Part shown: one piece after another, positions 50,767 through 59,274 of the stretch
Layout: every line of letters starts with the position of its first letter
Position numbering within the stretch: the first letter of the stretch is position 1
Assembly (NCBI RefSeq): GCF_947499215.1
Contig: NZ_CANMNI010000003.1
Span: 868,001 to 932,000 of the forward strand
DNA: 64,000 bases
Origin: an uncultured Pontibacter sp.
GTDB taxonomy: Bacteria > Bacteroidota > Bacteroidia > Cytophagales > Hymenobacteraceae
Direction of reading: 5' to 3'
Program-made: the position numbers and the translations under genes
The notes under the pieces: model-generated
Told to the model about the DNA's origin: nothing
What the model saw: the letters and a program-made list of their open reading frames with translations, nothing else
Database searches by the model: none

Positions 50767-52242
50767 ATGCGAAAAATAGTAGTAGTGGATTATCCCAAGG
50801 ACTGGGATGTGGCGATAGAAGACGTGGAAGTGGTGGACGTGCAGACTTATCTGACGGATGCGACCTATACTGATATAAAAAATGCGCGCATTTTTAACCT
50901 GTGCCGCTCTTATAAGTATCAGAGCGCAGGATACTATGTGTCGCTGCTGGCAGAGGCCCGCGGGCACAAACCCATACCGAGCGTAGCTACCATGCAGGAC
51001 CTAAAGAGTCCGACCATTGTGCGGGCCATCACCGTGGAGCTAAACGAACTGATCCAGAAAACACTCGGCAGTTTGCGCTCCAAATCCTTCACGCTGAGTA
51101 TCTATTTCGGACAGAATGTGGCTCAGAAGTATGAAAAGCTTTGCAAGCAGCTGCACGACCTGTTTCAGGCGCCGCTCCTGCGGGCCCAGTTCGTATATAA
51201 AGACGAGTGGGTTCTGCAGAGTATTTCGGCTATACCTATAAATGATGTGCCGGAACACCATTGGCGCTATCTGCTGCGTTTCGCTAAATCCTACTTTGCC
51301 CGTCACCGTTTTTCGGGTGCCAAAATCGGCCGCAACAAGATTTATGACTTAGCCATACTGGTCGATCCAGATGAGAAGGAGCCGCCATCCGACAAAAGGG
51401 CGCTACAGCATTTTGTGGAGGCAGGGGAGAGCCTCGGCTTTTATGTGGAACTGATCACCAAAGACGATTACCGTCGCCTGCCGGAATTCGACGCGCTCTT
51501 TATTCGGGAAACGACTTCGGTAAACCACCATACCTATAAGTTCGCCCGTAAAGCCTATGCCGATGGTTTGGTGGTAATCGATGACCCGATTTCCATTTTG
51601 CGCTGTACCAACAAAGTATACTTGGCTGAGCTGCTGACCAAAGCGAAAGTGCCTATACCTAAGACCATGATCATACACAAGGATAACCGAGAACTTGTGG
51701 AGGCAGAATTGGGTATACCCTGTGTGCTAAAAAAACCGGATAGCTCTTTTTCGCAGGGGGTCGTAAAGGCCAAGGATAAAGAAGGGCTAGAGCGCGAGCT
51801 CGATGAAATGTTGAACGATTCGGAACTGATTATTGGGCAGGAGTTCACGCCGACCGACTTCGACTGGCGCATCGGCATCATGGACAAGCAGCCGCTCTAC
51901 GCCTGTAAGTATTTTATGGCGAAGGGGCACTGGCAAATCTATAACTGGAACGGCAAGAAGAAAAACGATACAGAAGGCGATCACGAGACCGTACCGTTTG
52001 AACAGGTGCCCTTTACAGTTCTGCACACGGCAATAAAAGCGGCCAACTTAATCGGGAACGGGCTTTATGGGGTGGATATAAAGGAGATAGACGGAAAAGC
52101 CTACGTGATCGAAGTAAACGACAACCCGAGCATCGACTCCGGTTGCGAGGACCAGATACTTAAAAAAGAACTTTATACCTCTATCCTTAAATCCATAAAG
52201 AAACGCATAGATGACAACAAGAACGTTAGAACAGATGAGTAG
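50767..52242 (+). CDS. RimK-like ATP-grasp amidoligase with N-terminal RLAN domain
   Basis: 491 aa. The first 150-200 residues (VVVDYPKDWDVAIEDVEVVD, FNLCRSYKYQSAGYYVSLLAEARGHKPIPS in pieces) match the RLAN domain found fused to RimK-like ligases. The ATP-grasp fold follows (about 280-480): KVYLAELLTKAKVPIPKTMI, GIPCVLKKPDSSFSQGV, IIGQEFTPTDFDWRIGI and the metal-site VIEVNDNPSID. ATP-grasp ligases form carboxylate-amine bonds, often adding Glu or other amino acids. Its 3' end overlaps the GCS2 ligase gene. No characterised example of this fusion is known to me. Confidence 0.85.
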   Translation: MRKIVVVDYPKDWDVAIEDVEVVDVQTYLTDATYTDIKNARIFNLCRSYKYQSAGYYVSLLAEARGHKPIPSVATMQDLKSPTIVRAITVELNELIQKTLGSLRSKSFTLSIYFGQNVAQKYEKLCKQLHDLFQAPLLRAQFVYKDEWVLQSISAIPINDVPEHHWRYLLRFAKSYFARHRFSGAKIGRNKIYDLAILVDPDEKEPPSDKRALQHFVEAGESLGFYVELITKDDYRRLPEFDALFIRETTSVNHHTYKFARKAYADGLVVIDDPISILRCTNKVYLAELLTKAKVPIPKTMIIHKDNRELVEAELGIPCVLKKPDSSFSQGVVKAKDKEGLERELDEMLNDSELIIGQEFTPTDFDWRIGIMDKQPLYACKYFMAKGHWQIYNWNGKKKNDTEGDHETVPFEQVPFTVLHTAIKAANLIGNGLYGVDIKEIDGKAYVIEVNDNPSIDSGCEDQILKKELYTSILKSIKKRIDDNKNVRTDE

Positions 52243-53491
52243 TAAAACTGCAACGCTGCACCTGTTTGAGGGTTATGGCGTGGAGATGGAATACATGATC
52301 GTGGACAAGGACACGCTGCAGGTCAAACCCATCACCGATCAATTGATCTATGATGAAGTGGGCGCTTATGTGTCGGATGTGGAGTTCGGCCAGATGGCAT
52401 GGTCAAACGAGTTGGTGCTGCATGTGGTAGAACTCAAGACACAGAGTCCGGCCTCTTCCCTGATTGGTTTGGAGAACCATTTCCAGCAGCATGTGCAGCG
52501 CATCAACAAGCTGCTTGAAAAGCACCATGCCATGCTCTTGCCTACAGGCGCGCACCCTTTCATGGATCCATTTAAGGAAACCAAGCTCTGGCCACACGAG
52601 CACAATGCGGTATACGAAGCCTATAATCGGATTTTCGATTGCCGTGGTCATGGTTGGGCCAACCTGCAGAGCACGCATCTTAACCTGCCTTTCGGCAATG
52701 ATGAGGAATTTGGCAAATTGCACGCCGCCATCCGGATGGTGCTACCGCTTATACCTGCCTTAGCCGCCTCGTCGCCCATGCTCGACGGAAAGCTGTCCGG
52801 TCTGTTGGATACCCGCCTAGAGGTATACCGTCACAACCAAGACAAGATTCCGGCCATAGCGGGGAAAGTAGTACCCGAGGCGGTGTTCACAAAGGAAGCC
52901 TACGAGACGCAGATACTCAACAATATGTATAAGGCTGTGGCTCCCTACGATCCGGAGGGTGTGCTGCAAGAGGAGTTCCTAAACTCACGCGGTGCCATCG
53001 CACGCTTCGACCGCAATGCCATCGAAATTCGCCTGATTGATATACAGGAAAGCCCCGTGGCGGACCTTGCCGTGTTGCAGGCCGTGGTGGCCACGGTGCA
53101 GGCCTTGGTAGGCGAGCGCTGGGTAAGCATTGAAAAGCTACAGCAATGGGACGAAAACTGCTTGTCAGAACTGCTACTCCAAGTAATTAAAAGCGGACAG
53201 GAAACTGTGATCACAGACCGGGCGTTTATCGACTGTTTCGGATTTGACTGTGAAGACAATTGTACGGTTGGAGAACTGTGGAAACACCTTGTCGCCGAGA
53301 CGCTCAACCTTGAGGAGCAGCCGCATGTAGCCTATGCGCTAAACGTGATTCTTTCCAGAGGCTGTCTGTCGAAACGGATAGTGGAGGCTTTAGGTGAAAA
53401 CCCAACAGAGCAAGACATACAACGCGTTTACCTTGGCCTTGCCCATTGCCTGCAGTGGGGCGGGGTGTTTATACCTGAAAAACCATGCTGA
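52235..53491 (+). CDS. GCS2-type carboxylate-amine ligase
   Basis: 418 aa from ATG 52235, overlapping the ATP-grasp gene by 8 nt; ATG 52211 would add eight residues. Glutamate-cysteine-ligase family 2 fold: GYGVEMEYMIVDKDTLQ with the acidic metal residues, GLENHFQQHVQRIN, STHLNLPFG, and RNAIEIRLIDIQESPVADLA. Family members such as YbdK/GshA-like enzymes make gamma-glutamyl amides using ATP. Context next to RLAN-RimK, NFGase-like and C39-like proteins suggests a dedicated peptide or metabolite rather than glutathione. Substrate unknown. Confidence 0.82.
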   Translation: MSSKTATLHLFEGYGVEMEYMIVDKDTLQVKPITDQLIYDEVGAYVSDVEFGQMAWSNELVLHVVELKTQSPASSLIGLENHFQQHVQRINKLLEKHHAMLLPTGAHPFMDPFKETKLWPHEHNAVYEAYNRIFDCRGHGWANLQSTHLNLPFGNDEEFGKLHAAIRMVLPLIPALAASSPMLDGKLSGLLDTRLEVYRHNQDKIPAIAGKVVPEAVFTKEAYETQILNNMYKAVAPYDPEGVLQEEFLNSRGAIARFDRNAIEIRLIDIQESPVADLAVLQAVVATVQALVGERWVSIEKLQQWDENCLSELLLQVIKSGQETVITDRAFIDCFGFDCEDNCTVGELWKHLVAETLNLEEQPHVAYALNVILSRGCLSKRIVEALGENPTEQDIQRVYLGLAHCLQWGGVFIPEKPC

Positions 53492-54210
53492 GACTTTTAC
53501 TGACCTGCGAACATGGTGGAAACCTTATACCTCCTGCCTATGCGCCACTCTTTCATGGGCACGAGGATGTGTTAGAAACGCACCGAGGCTACGATATCGG
53601 GGCATTGGAGCTTTTCAATAGCATAAAGCCGGTTGCTGACGTGAGTTTCTACGCCGAGACAAGTCGCCTGCTGGTAGAGCTTAACCGTTCTGCAAACCAT
53701 GCAAAGCTCTTCTCCGAGTTCAGCAACGAGCTGCCGAAGTCTGAGAAAGACCGCTTATTAGAGCGCCATTACAAGCCATACCGGGAACAGGTCGAGCAAA
53801 TGGTGCAGGACTTTGTATCAGCGGGCAGACGCCTGCTGCATATCGCGGTGCACACATTTACCCCGGTGCTGGAAGGAGAGGAGCGCAAAGCGGATATTGG
53901 TCTGCTCTATGACCCCAAGCGACCCCATGAGCAAGCCTATTCCAAGCAGTGGAAAGCGGCACTCAATCGGGCAGACAAAGACCTAGTGGTTCGTTTCAAT
54001 TATCCTTATTTGGGCATTTCCGATGGATTCCCGACTTATTTACGCCGCAAATTTACAGCAAACGAATACGTGGGTATTGAACTGGAAGTAAACCAGCGAT
54101 TTCCACTGGATGGAGGTGAAAAGTGGCAAAAGCTGCAGGCGCTTCTGGCTGGCACGCTGCAAGAACTGGTTATCCGTAACAGAGCAGAGCTTTCTGGTGA
54201 TTCAAGATAG
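53485..54210 (+). CDS. N-formylglutamate amidohydrolase-like protein
   Basis: 241 aa. FGase fold: LLTCEHGGNLIPPAY at the N-terminus, ETSRLLVELNRS, IAVHTFTPVLEG, ADIGLLYDP, and NYPYLGISDGFPTYLRRKF. Known members hydrolyse N-formylglutamate in histidine breakdown, but no hut genes are here. Start overlaps the GCS2 gene by 7 nt. In the cassette it probably removes an amide-linked group from the ligated product; inference. Confidence 0.83.
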   Translation: MLRLLLTCEHGGNLIPPAYAPLFHGHEDVLETHRGYDIGALELFNSIKPVADVSFYAETSRLLVELNRSANHAKLFSEFSNELPKSEKDRLLERHYKPYREQVEQMVQDFVSAGRRLLHIAVHTFTPVLEGEERKADIGLLYDPKRPHEQAYSKQWKAALNRADKDLVVRFNYPYLGISDGFPTYLRRKFTANEYVGIELEVNQRFPLDGGEKWQKLQALLAGTLQELVIRNRAELSGDSR

Positions 54211-54368
54211 TTGTGTGCTTTTAAGATAACCCAAAAGCTTAATAAACAGTATTGTATGATATATATGAAGAGATTTGCATATAAGTATCGGCCTATCACT
54301 TCTGTATTTTGTTTAACCCTTCTAAGGGCATTAATTTTTTAATTATAATTCCTTAAATTCCTAAAACT

Positions 54369-54974
54369 ATGAAGATCAGAAGTTTACTTAATTTAGTATT
54401 TGTGCTGATTGCTGCACAACTTATGTTTGCATGTAGCTCCACCAAGTACTATGAGTTTGCTGGCCACAAGCAGGCTCCTTACAATGACATGAAAAAGCCG
54501 GCTGCTGAGAAAGCAGTTGCGCCTGAAATCTCCCTGAGCGAAGTAGCCTTGGCTGCCGCTGAAGAGAAGGCCACTGAGAAAGAAGCTGAAGAGCCTGTAC
54601 TTGAAGCCAGCGTGGCAGTATCAGCTAAACCAGCCGCTCCAGCTCCTAAAGTTGCTCCAATTGCTCCTGTAGCCGTGGAAGAAGTAACCATAACGGAAGC
54701 TGAAGCCATGGCGATGGCCAAAGAGCGCTTGGCAAGTATGACCAAGGCCGAGAAGAAAGAGTTTAAGAAAGAGGTGCGCGAAGCATTAATGCAGGATCGT
54801 AGCGGTAGTGGTGTAAGTATCATCAAGATCATTCTGGCGGTATTGCTTCCACCGTTGGCCGTTTTCCTGCACGTAGGTATAGGCACGCAGTTCTGGATTA
54901 GCCTTATTCTGACACTGCTCTTCTGGATACCGGGTGTTATCTATGCCTTGTTGGTTGTGACGGATACCATTTAA
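54369..54974 (+). CDS. Lipoprotein with C-terminal YqaE/Pmp3 domain
   Basis: 201 aa. Lipoprotein signal MKIRSLLNLVFVLIAAQLMFAC (lipidated Cys22); an Ala/Glu/Pro-rich linker (about 45-120) with a charged coil (ERLASMTKAEKKEFKKEVREA); then the Pmp3/UPF0057 domain, KIILAVLLPPLAVFLHVGIG and FWISLILTLLFWIPGVIYALL, two membrane helices. Stand-alone Pmp3 proteins are 50-60 aa and linked to membrane potential and salt stress. The fusion predicts one lipid anchor and two helices. Monocistronic with its own terminator. Confidence 0.85.
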   Translation: MKIRSLLNLVFVLIAAQLMFACSSTKYYEFAGHKQAPYNDMKKPAAEKAVAPEISLSEVALAAAEEKATEKEAEEPVLEASVAVSAKPAAPAPKVAPIAPVAVEEVTITEAEAMAMAKERLASMTKAEKKEFKKEVREALMQDRSGSGVSIIKIILAVLLPPLAVFLHVGIGTQFWISLILTLLFWIPGVIYALLVVTDTI

Positions 54975-54994
54975 GCAACACTTAGATACGAAAC

Positions 54995-55026
54995 AAAAAA
55001 GCATCACTCTCGGGTGATGCTTTTTT
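54995..55026 (+). terminator. Intrinsic terminator
   Basis: AAAAAAGCATCAC (54995-55007) pairs with GTGATGCTTTTTT (55014-55026), 13 bp, short loop, ending in a T run. It closes the Pmp3-domain lipoprotein gene. Confidence 0.9.
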
Positions 55027-55096
55027 GTTTTGGGGCGATAACCCCGTATATAAGATTGCGTTCTATACCTGTAACCGGATTATTAACTAATGAGGC

Positions 55097-56032
55097 ATGG
55101 AATACAAGGACTATTACAAAATTCTGGGCGTTGAGAAGTCTGCCTCCCAAGCTGACATCAAGAAAGCCTACCGTGCTCTTGCCAAAAAATATCACCCTGA
55201 TAAAAACAAAGACGACAAAGCCGCAGAGGAAAAGTTTAAGGACATAAGTGAGGCTTACGAAGTGCTGGGTGACGAACAGAAGCGCAAGCAATATGACGAG
55301 CTAGGGGCCAATTGGCGGCATTTCCAGCAGGGAGGCGGACAGTACCAAGGGCGTCCCGGCGGCGGTTTTCGCGGGACGTATCACGAAGCTGACATGGGCG
55401 ACATGTTCGGGGGTGGCAGCGGTTTTTCTGACTTTTTTGAACAGTTTTTTGGAGGCGGCTTTGCCCAGCAGGGTGCTAGTTTCCGCGGTCGCGGACAGGC
55501 ACCAAAGGGGCAGGACTATGAGGCGGAAATGCTTATCTCTCTGCAGGAGGCCTACAGCGGTGCCTCACGTTTACTGACAGTTAACGGCCAGCAGCTACGC
55601 ATCACAACCAAACCCGGCGTGGCCGACGGACAGGTGCTGCGCATCAAAGGCAAAGGAGGTCCGGCTGTCGCAGGAGGTGCGCCGGGCGATTTGTACATAC
55701 GGGTGCAGGTGCAGCCTTTCCCGGGTATCGACCGCCAAGGCGACAATCTGCATACACAGCTGAATCTTGATATGTACACCGCCATACTTGGTGGAGAAGA
55801 GCAGGTACATACGCTTTCGGGCAAGCTAAAACTCAAAATACCAGCCGGTACCCAGAATGGTAAAACTCTTCGACTTAGGGGCAAAGGCATGCCTGTTTAT
55901 GGAAAGCCCGATCTGCACGGCGATTTGTACGTAAAAATAGAGGTACAGCTCCCCGTGCATCTGTCGGCAGAGGAGCGAGAACTGATGGAGCGGTTGCGGG
56001 AACTCCATCAACGCAAAACTACCAGCGTATAA
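55097..56032 (+). CDS. DnaJ/CbpA-like co-chaperone
   Basis: 311 aa. N-terminal J domain (1-70) with the HPD motif in [12 protein letters not shown]; Gly/Phe-rich region (75-135) with GGG and FFGGGF; no zinc-finger domain; C-terminal DnaJ substrate-binding domains ([47 protein letters not shown]). A class II J protein that delivers clients to DnaK. A small unknown gene follows after 32 nt, where many genomes carry a CbpM modulator. Confidence 0.92.
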   Translation: MEYKDYYKILGVEKSASQADIKKAYRALAKKYHPDKNKDDKAAEEKFKDISEAYEVLGDEQKRKQYDELGANWRHFQQGGGQYQGRPGGGFRGTYHEADMGDMFGGGSGFSDFFEQFFGGGFAQQGASFRGRGQAPKGQDYEAEMLISLQEAYSGASRLLTVNGQQLRITTKPGVADGQVLRIKGKGGPAVAGGAPGDLYIRVQVQPFPGIDRQGDNLHTQLNLDMYTAILGGEEQVHTLSGKLKLKIPAGTQNGKTLRLRGKGMPVYGKPDLHGDLYVKIEVQLPVHLSAEERELMERLRELHQRKTTSV

Positions 56033-56064
56033 AATCATACGATTACCAAATAGCCAGCCAAGCC

Positions 56065-56421
56065 ATGTTAATGACCATTGAACACATCAGCATCCAACAT
56101 CCCTTCGAAAGTTTTGTAGATAGCCTTGCGGACCGCAACCTAACCTGTTATGCGAGTGATCTGCTAGAACAACAGGGCTGCAATAACCTACAAGAGCTAA
56201 GCGATGCGGTGAAGCGGGCTACTGAGGTGTGTAACTCTATGCACGTGCCGCTGCAGGAGAATTTCAAAGTCGTATTCCGATCACGTAACGGGGAAGTGGT
56301 GCAGGACTGGCGTCTTTCACGGATGGCTTATCTGCTGACAGCCCTCAACGCCGATTCACGAAACACTTTTGTGGCCCAATTGCAGGTGGAAATGGTAAAG
56401 CACATGCTAAACAACGCTTGA
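56065..56421 (+). CDS. Hypothetical protein downstream of the CbpA-like gene
   Basis: 118 aa, soluble. Contains DLLEQQGCNNLQELSDAVKRA and RLSRMAYLLTALNADSRNTFVAQLQVE. The latter has the look of the LSRxAxxLxxxNADxRxxxVAxxQ stretch of BRO/DinD-like proteins, though the evidence is thin. It is in the position where a CbpM modulator often sits but lacks the MerR-like start of CbpM. Its 3' end overlaps the convergent pseudouridine synthase gene by 15 nt. Confidence 0.5.
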   Translation: MLMTIEHISIQHPFESFVDSLADRNLTCYASDLLEQQGCNNLQELSDAVKRATEVCNSMHVPLQENFKVVFRSRNGEVVQDWRLSRMAYLLTALNADSRNTFVAQLQVEMVKHMLNNA

Positions 56422-57162
56422 ACCCGCGTCTGCTAATGTCGCTATACCCTCTTGCTCTAAGCTATTTGACCAGCCAAACTGAATACAAAGCTTTTGCATG
56501 TGATGTGGTATTGGAGCAGTAATCCGGATTTGCTCGCCGTGCACCGGATGCGTGAAGGCCAGTGAAGCGGAATGCAAAAGCATAATGGGGCATTCTAACT
56601 GCTCCCGAAACATCTGGTTGTGCCGCCAGTCGCCATGGCGCCTATCCCCGACAATGTAATGCCTGATGTGTGCGAAGTGCTTTCGGATCTGGTGCATGCG
56701 CCCTGTCTCCGGCGTCACCTTAACCAGCGAGTAGCGGGCTGTGCTGTAGCGGCCGACAGGTATGGGCAGCTCCACGGTTGCCAACCGTACGTAGTGTGTC
56801 ACGGCATCCTGCGGGGCTTTGTGCTTGTGGTCCTTGTCCGGCCGGATGGGGCTGTCGATGGTATCTTTTTCCAAGGTATAGCCCCGCAAGATGGCGTAGT
56901 AGGTTTTGTCTACTGTTTTTTCTTCAAAAGCTTTTACCAAAGGGCTCACAGCCTCTTGGTTTTTGGCGAACAACAAGACTCCTGAAGTGCCTCGGTCTAG
57001 TCTGTGTACAGCGTATACCTGATGACCCAACTGGTCACGAAGCATCTGCAAGGCAAACTCCTTCGTTTCTTCCGCAATGCGCGTGCGGTGCACCAGCAGT
57101 CCATTGGGTTTATTAATCGCTACGTAGTTCTCGTCTTCGTATATTATCTCAAGCACAGCCAT
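56407..57162 (-). CDS. truC: RluA-family pseudouridine synthase, TruC-like
   Basis: 251 aa, no S4 domain. Catalytic motif VHRLDRGTSGVLLFAK with the Asp near residue 56; also IIYEDENYVAINKPNGLLVHRT, GRMHQIRKHFAHI and IVGDRRHGD. Length and lack of S4 fit TruC, which makes pseudouridine 65 in tRNA, rather than RluC/D for rRNA. Monocistronic; convergent with the preceding gene. Confidence 0.82.
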   Translation of the reverse strand: MAVLEIIYEDENYVAINKPNGLLVHRTRIAEETKEFALQMLRDQLGHQVYAVHRLDRGTSGVLLFAKNQEAVSPLVKAFEEKTVDKTYYAILRGYTLEKDTIDSPIRPDKDHKHKAPQDAVTHYVRLATVELPIPVGRYSTARYSLVKVTPETGRMHQIRKHFAHIRHYIVGDRRHGDWRHNQMFREQLECPIMLLHSASLAFTHPVHGEQIRITAPIPHHMQKLCIQFGWSNSLEQEGIATLADAGSSVV

Positions 57163-57327
57163 AAATTTAAGGCAAAGGTAGGTAAAAACAGGTAGGCTGC
57201 CACGTCAAAGCGGGTTTCAACTTTGTACCTAGCAGGTACGAACAACTATAAATTAGCCTGAATAGTAAGAATTGAGCGGAAAGCTGCCTATACTTGCCGG
57301 TTGATTACAACAAGACAGATAAAGCGA

Positions 57328-57528
57328 ATGGCCATATCATTTGATAACCTAAGGAGAGGAAAGAAGTACATGCTGCAAAACTTCGGGGAGCAGTTTGAGT
57401 TTCAGGTGGTCGATATGCCCGAAGAAGGCGCTTACTTAGTGAAAGACCTGCACACCCTCGAAACATTTTTGCTGCATGAACTGGTGCAATACGGACGCGG
57501 TAAGGACTTTGACATGCAGGAACTATAG
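57328..57528 (+). CDS. Hypothetical small protein
   Basis: 66 aa from ATG 57328 (MAISFDNLRRGKKYMLQNFG); an upstream TTG at 57301 is possible. Compact, mixed charge, with ETFLLHELVQYGRGKDFD at the C-terminus. Has the feel of a small SH3-like or conserved Cytophagales protein, but no family is recognised. Confidence 0.5.
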   Translation: MAISFDNLRRGKKYMLQNFGEQFEFQVVDMPEEGAYLVKDLHTLETFLLHELVQYGRGKDFDMQEL

Positions 57529-57536
57529 GAATAGGC

Positions 57537-57800
57537 TTAGGTGCTGCGACTGACTTTGCCTTTCAAATCCCAGTGGCTGCGCTGGATCTTTCCAGTTTTG
57601 GCATCCCGGATGATTTTGCGCACATAGCGCTCACCGGAGATGGCACCGTCCTCTAACCGCTTCCCGATAAATAGTGTCACAGGCTCTCCGTTTTCATTGG
57701 TCACAATAGTGAGGTCCTTGCCATTGTAATGCTGGTCCAGTCTACTGTCAGGAGCATATATCTTGTCAAGCTTCTCAATCAATTTGGGTCCTAGGGCCAT
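57537..57800 (-). CDS. Hypothetical small protein
   Basis: 87 aa: MALGPKLIEKLDKIYAPDS, TIVTNENGEPVTLFIGKRL, GERYVRKIIRDAKTG, HWDLKGKVSRST. Basic and beta-prone, without signal peptide. A possible nucleic-acid-binding fold cannot be shown. Same strand as the next gene, 21 nt away, so the two may be co-transcribed. Confidence 0.5.
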   Translation of the reverse strand: MALGPKLIEKLDKIYAPDSRLDQHYNGKDLTIVTNENGEPVTLFIGKRLEDGAISGERYVRKIIRDAKTGKIQRSHWDLKGKVSRST

Positions 57801-57821
57801 AGGCTTCTATTTTTAATGTCT

Positions 57822-58280
57822 TTATCCGACTGATGCTAGAGTACTATCTTGCTGGGAAATCCAAACCTTTGCATCAGACAAATCGCTGAATACCTCTATC
57901 TCTATTGTGTTGCATGTCAGATTATTTATCAACTCGATAACCTTGTGAGTCACCAGTTCATGAAAAACATCCATAGGTACTACACGGGCAAATCTTGTAA
58001 TCTCTGTTTCATTCATTCTGCTTGCGGTTAGCTCAGCCAGAGCACGCTGCATGCTAAGATCCAGATTAATAGCGAGACTATTATCGGCTAACCATCCGAT
58101 CGCATGATATCTTTTAGCAGCATCTATCCCTATGTTGTAAGCCTTAAGGAGTATGGTTTCATCAGGCTGTTGAAGCCATTTCAGATGATGTGTACGCTCA
58201 TTCTTATTAAAGGCAATGTGACAATAGTTGTCTTTATATAGATCCATAAGGTTATTTTCTGTGAGAAAGTATGCATACAT
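57822..58280 (-). CDS. STAS/SpoIIAA-like small protein
   Basis: 152 aa from 58280; an internal ATG at 58247 gives 141. Same layout as the proteins at 72-479 and 58420-58830: a Trp in the first third (IGWLADNSLAINLDLS), a helix, RFARVVPMDVFHELVTHKVIELIN, and a C-terminal EVFSDLSDAKVWI. More diverged than the other two, lacking the FAWVYS motif. Divergently transcribed from its paralogue at 58420 with 139 nt between, suggesting local duplication and inversion. Confidence 0.55.
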   Translation of the reverse strand: MYAYFLTENNLMDLYKDNYCHIAFNKNERTHHLKWLQQPDETILLKAYNIGIDAAKRYHAIGWLADNSLAINLDLSMQRALAELTASRMNETEITRFARVVPMDVFHELVTHKVIELINNLTCNTIEIEVFSDLSDAKVWISQQDSTLASVG

Positions 58281-58419
58281 AATACTATATGTACCTTGTT
58301 AAGTTCCAATTTTTTAGAGTTATTCTCGGTATATTAGGATAGTTCAATGATTAAGTTCTAAATAGTAACTTTAGGCTCGCTGTCTAGGTAAAAAATACAA
58401 GGCGGTAAATTGGAAGGTT

Positions 58420-58830
58420 ATGGTATACGTAAGGGACAATCAGGAGCAGTTGGTTCTGCAGACTGAGTATTTAGAGATTAAGCTTGATGCTAAGCATCAT
58501 ATGTTATCAACTGACTGGTCTGGCTGGTTGGATTTTAAAAAAGGACAGACTGGATGTCTACAAATTCTGGAGCATGTCAGAAATCAAAACGTGACTAAAA
58601 TACTGAATAATAATTCTAAAGTGACTGGTCACTCGGGCGCCACCAGTTGGATGAGCGAGGTATGGTTGCCGGCATTACGTGAGGCCGGTATTACACACTT
58701 TGCTTGGGTATACTCGCACGAATTCTTCACGCAGCTAGAAATAGACAACACAGTCGACAGAACGACAGGTATAGCGATGCGCACTTTTTTTCTTCCAGAA
58801 GATGCACGTCAATGGCTGTTAGCGCACTAA
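58420..58830 (+). CDS. STAS/SpoIIAA-like small protein
   Basis: 136 aa. MVYVRDNQEQLVLQTEYLE..., then WSGWLDFKKGQTGCLQILEHV, VTKILNNNSKVTG, W--EVWLPALREAGITHFAWVYSHEFFTQL and a final LPEDARQWLLAH. Clear paralogue of 72-479. The family is usually annotated STAS-like; it is cytoplasmic, and a role in signalling is suspected but unproved. The start may be GTG/ATG at 58420. Confidence 0.65.
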   Translation: MVYVRDNQEQLVLQTEYLEIKLDAKHHMLSTDWSGWLDFKKGQTGCLQILEHVRNQNVTKILNNNSKVTGHSGATSWMSEVWLPALREAGITHFAWVYSHEFFTQLEIDNTVDRTTGIAMRTFFLPEDARQWLLAH

Positions 58831-58875
58831 CATGTACACCGGTGTTGCGTATATCAAATACAAACTCACCTGAAT

Positions 58876-59157
58876 ATGCAGCCAAACCAGCAAGCACAGC
58901 ATTATTTTGTTTACATAATGGGCGACCAATCACAGCCCCATTTGAATATCGGCGTGTCAAAAGACCTGCAGCACGACATGTCATTGTCCGAACAGCCTAA
59001 CCTACATCCAAAACTGGTTTATTACGAACACTACGACATGGAGGAAATAGCCCGAGTACGGGAGCGCCACATCAAAGCCTGCAGTCCGGAGGAGAACCTT
59101 CGGTTAGTTGAATCGATGAATCCCAACTGGCTAGATCTTGCCGATACCTTGTCTTAG
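58876..59157 (+). CDS. Degenerate GIY-YIG family protein
   Basis: 93 aa. Resembles YhbQ/UPF0213 GIY-YIG proteins: YFVYIMGD (GIY strand), LNIGVSKDLQHDM (YIG strand), LVYYEHYDMEEIARVRERHIKA and LVESMNPNWLDL. The YIG tyrosine is Asn, and the catalytic Arg expected in V-x-x-DLxRR is missing (DLQHDM). So nuclease activity is doubtful; a binding role is possible. Intact length for the family. Confidence 0.75.
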   Translation: MQPNQQAQHYFVYIMGDQSQPHLNIGVSKDLQHDMSLSEQPNLHPKLVYYEHYDMEEIARVRERHIKACSPEENLRLVESMNPNWLDLADTLS

Positions 59158-59274
59158 GTGTAAAGCCCCTTTTTCTTATCCTTTTCCATTCCCGCTTGAC
59201 TTCTGCACATAGTACCTGTACCTTGTAGGTAGATAGCCACGATTTGTGCAGCCATCACAGGGAATAAGCACTCC

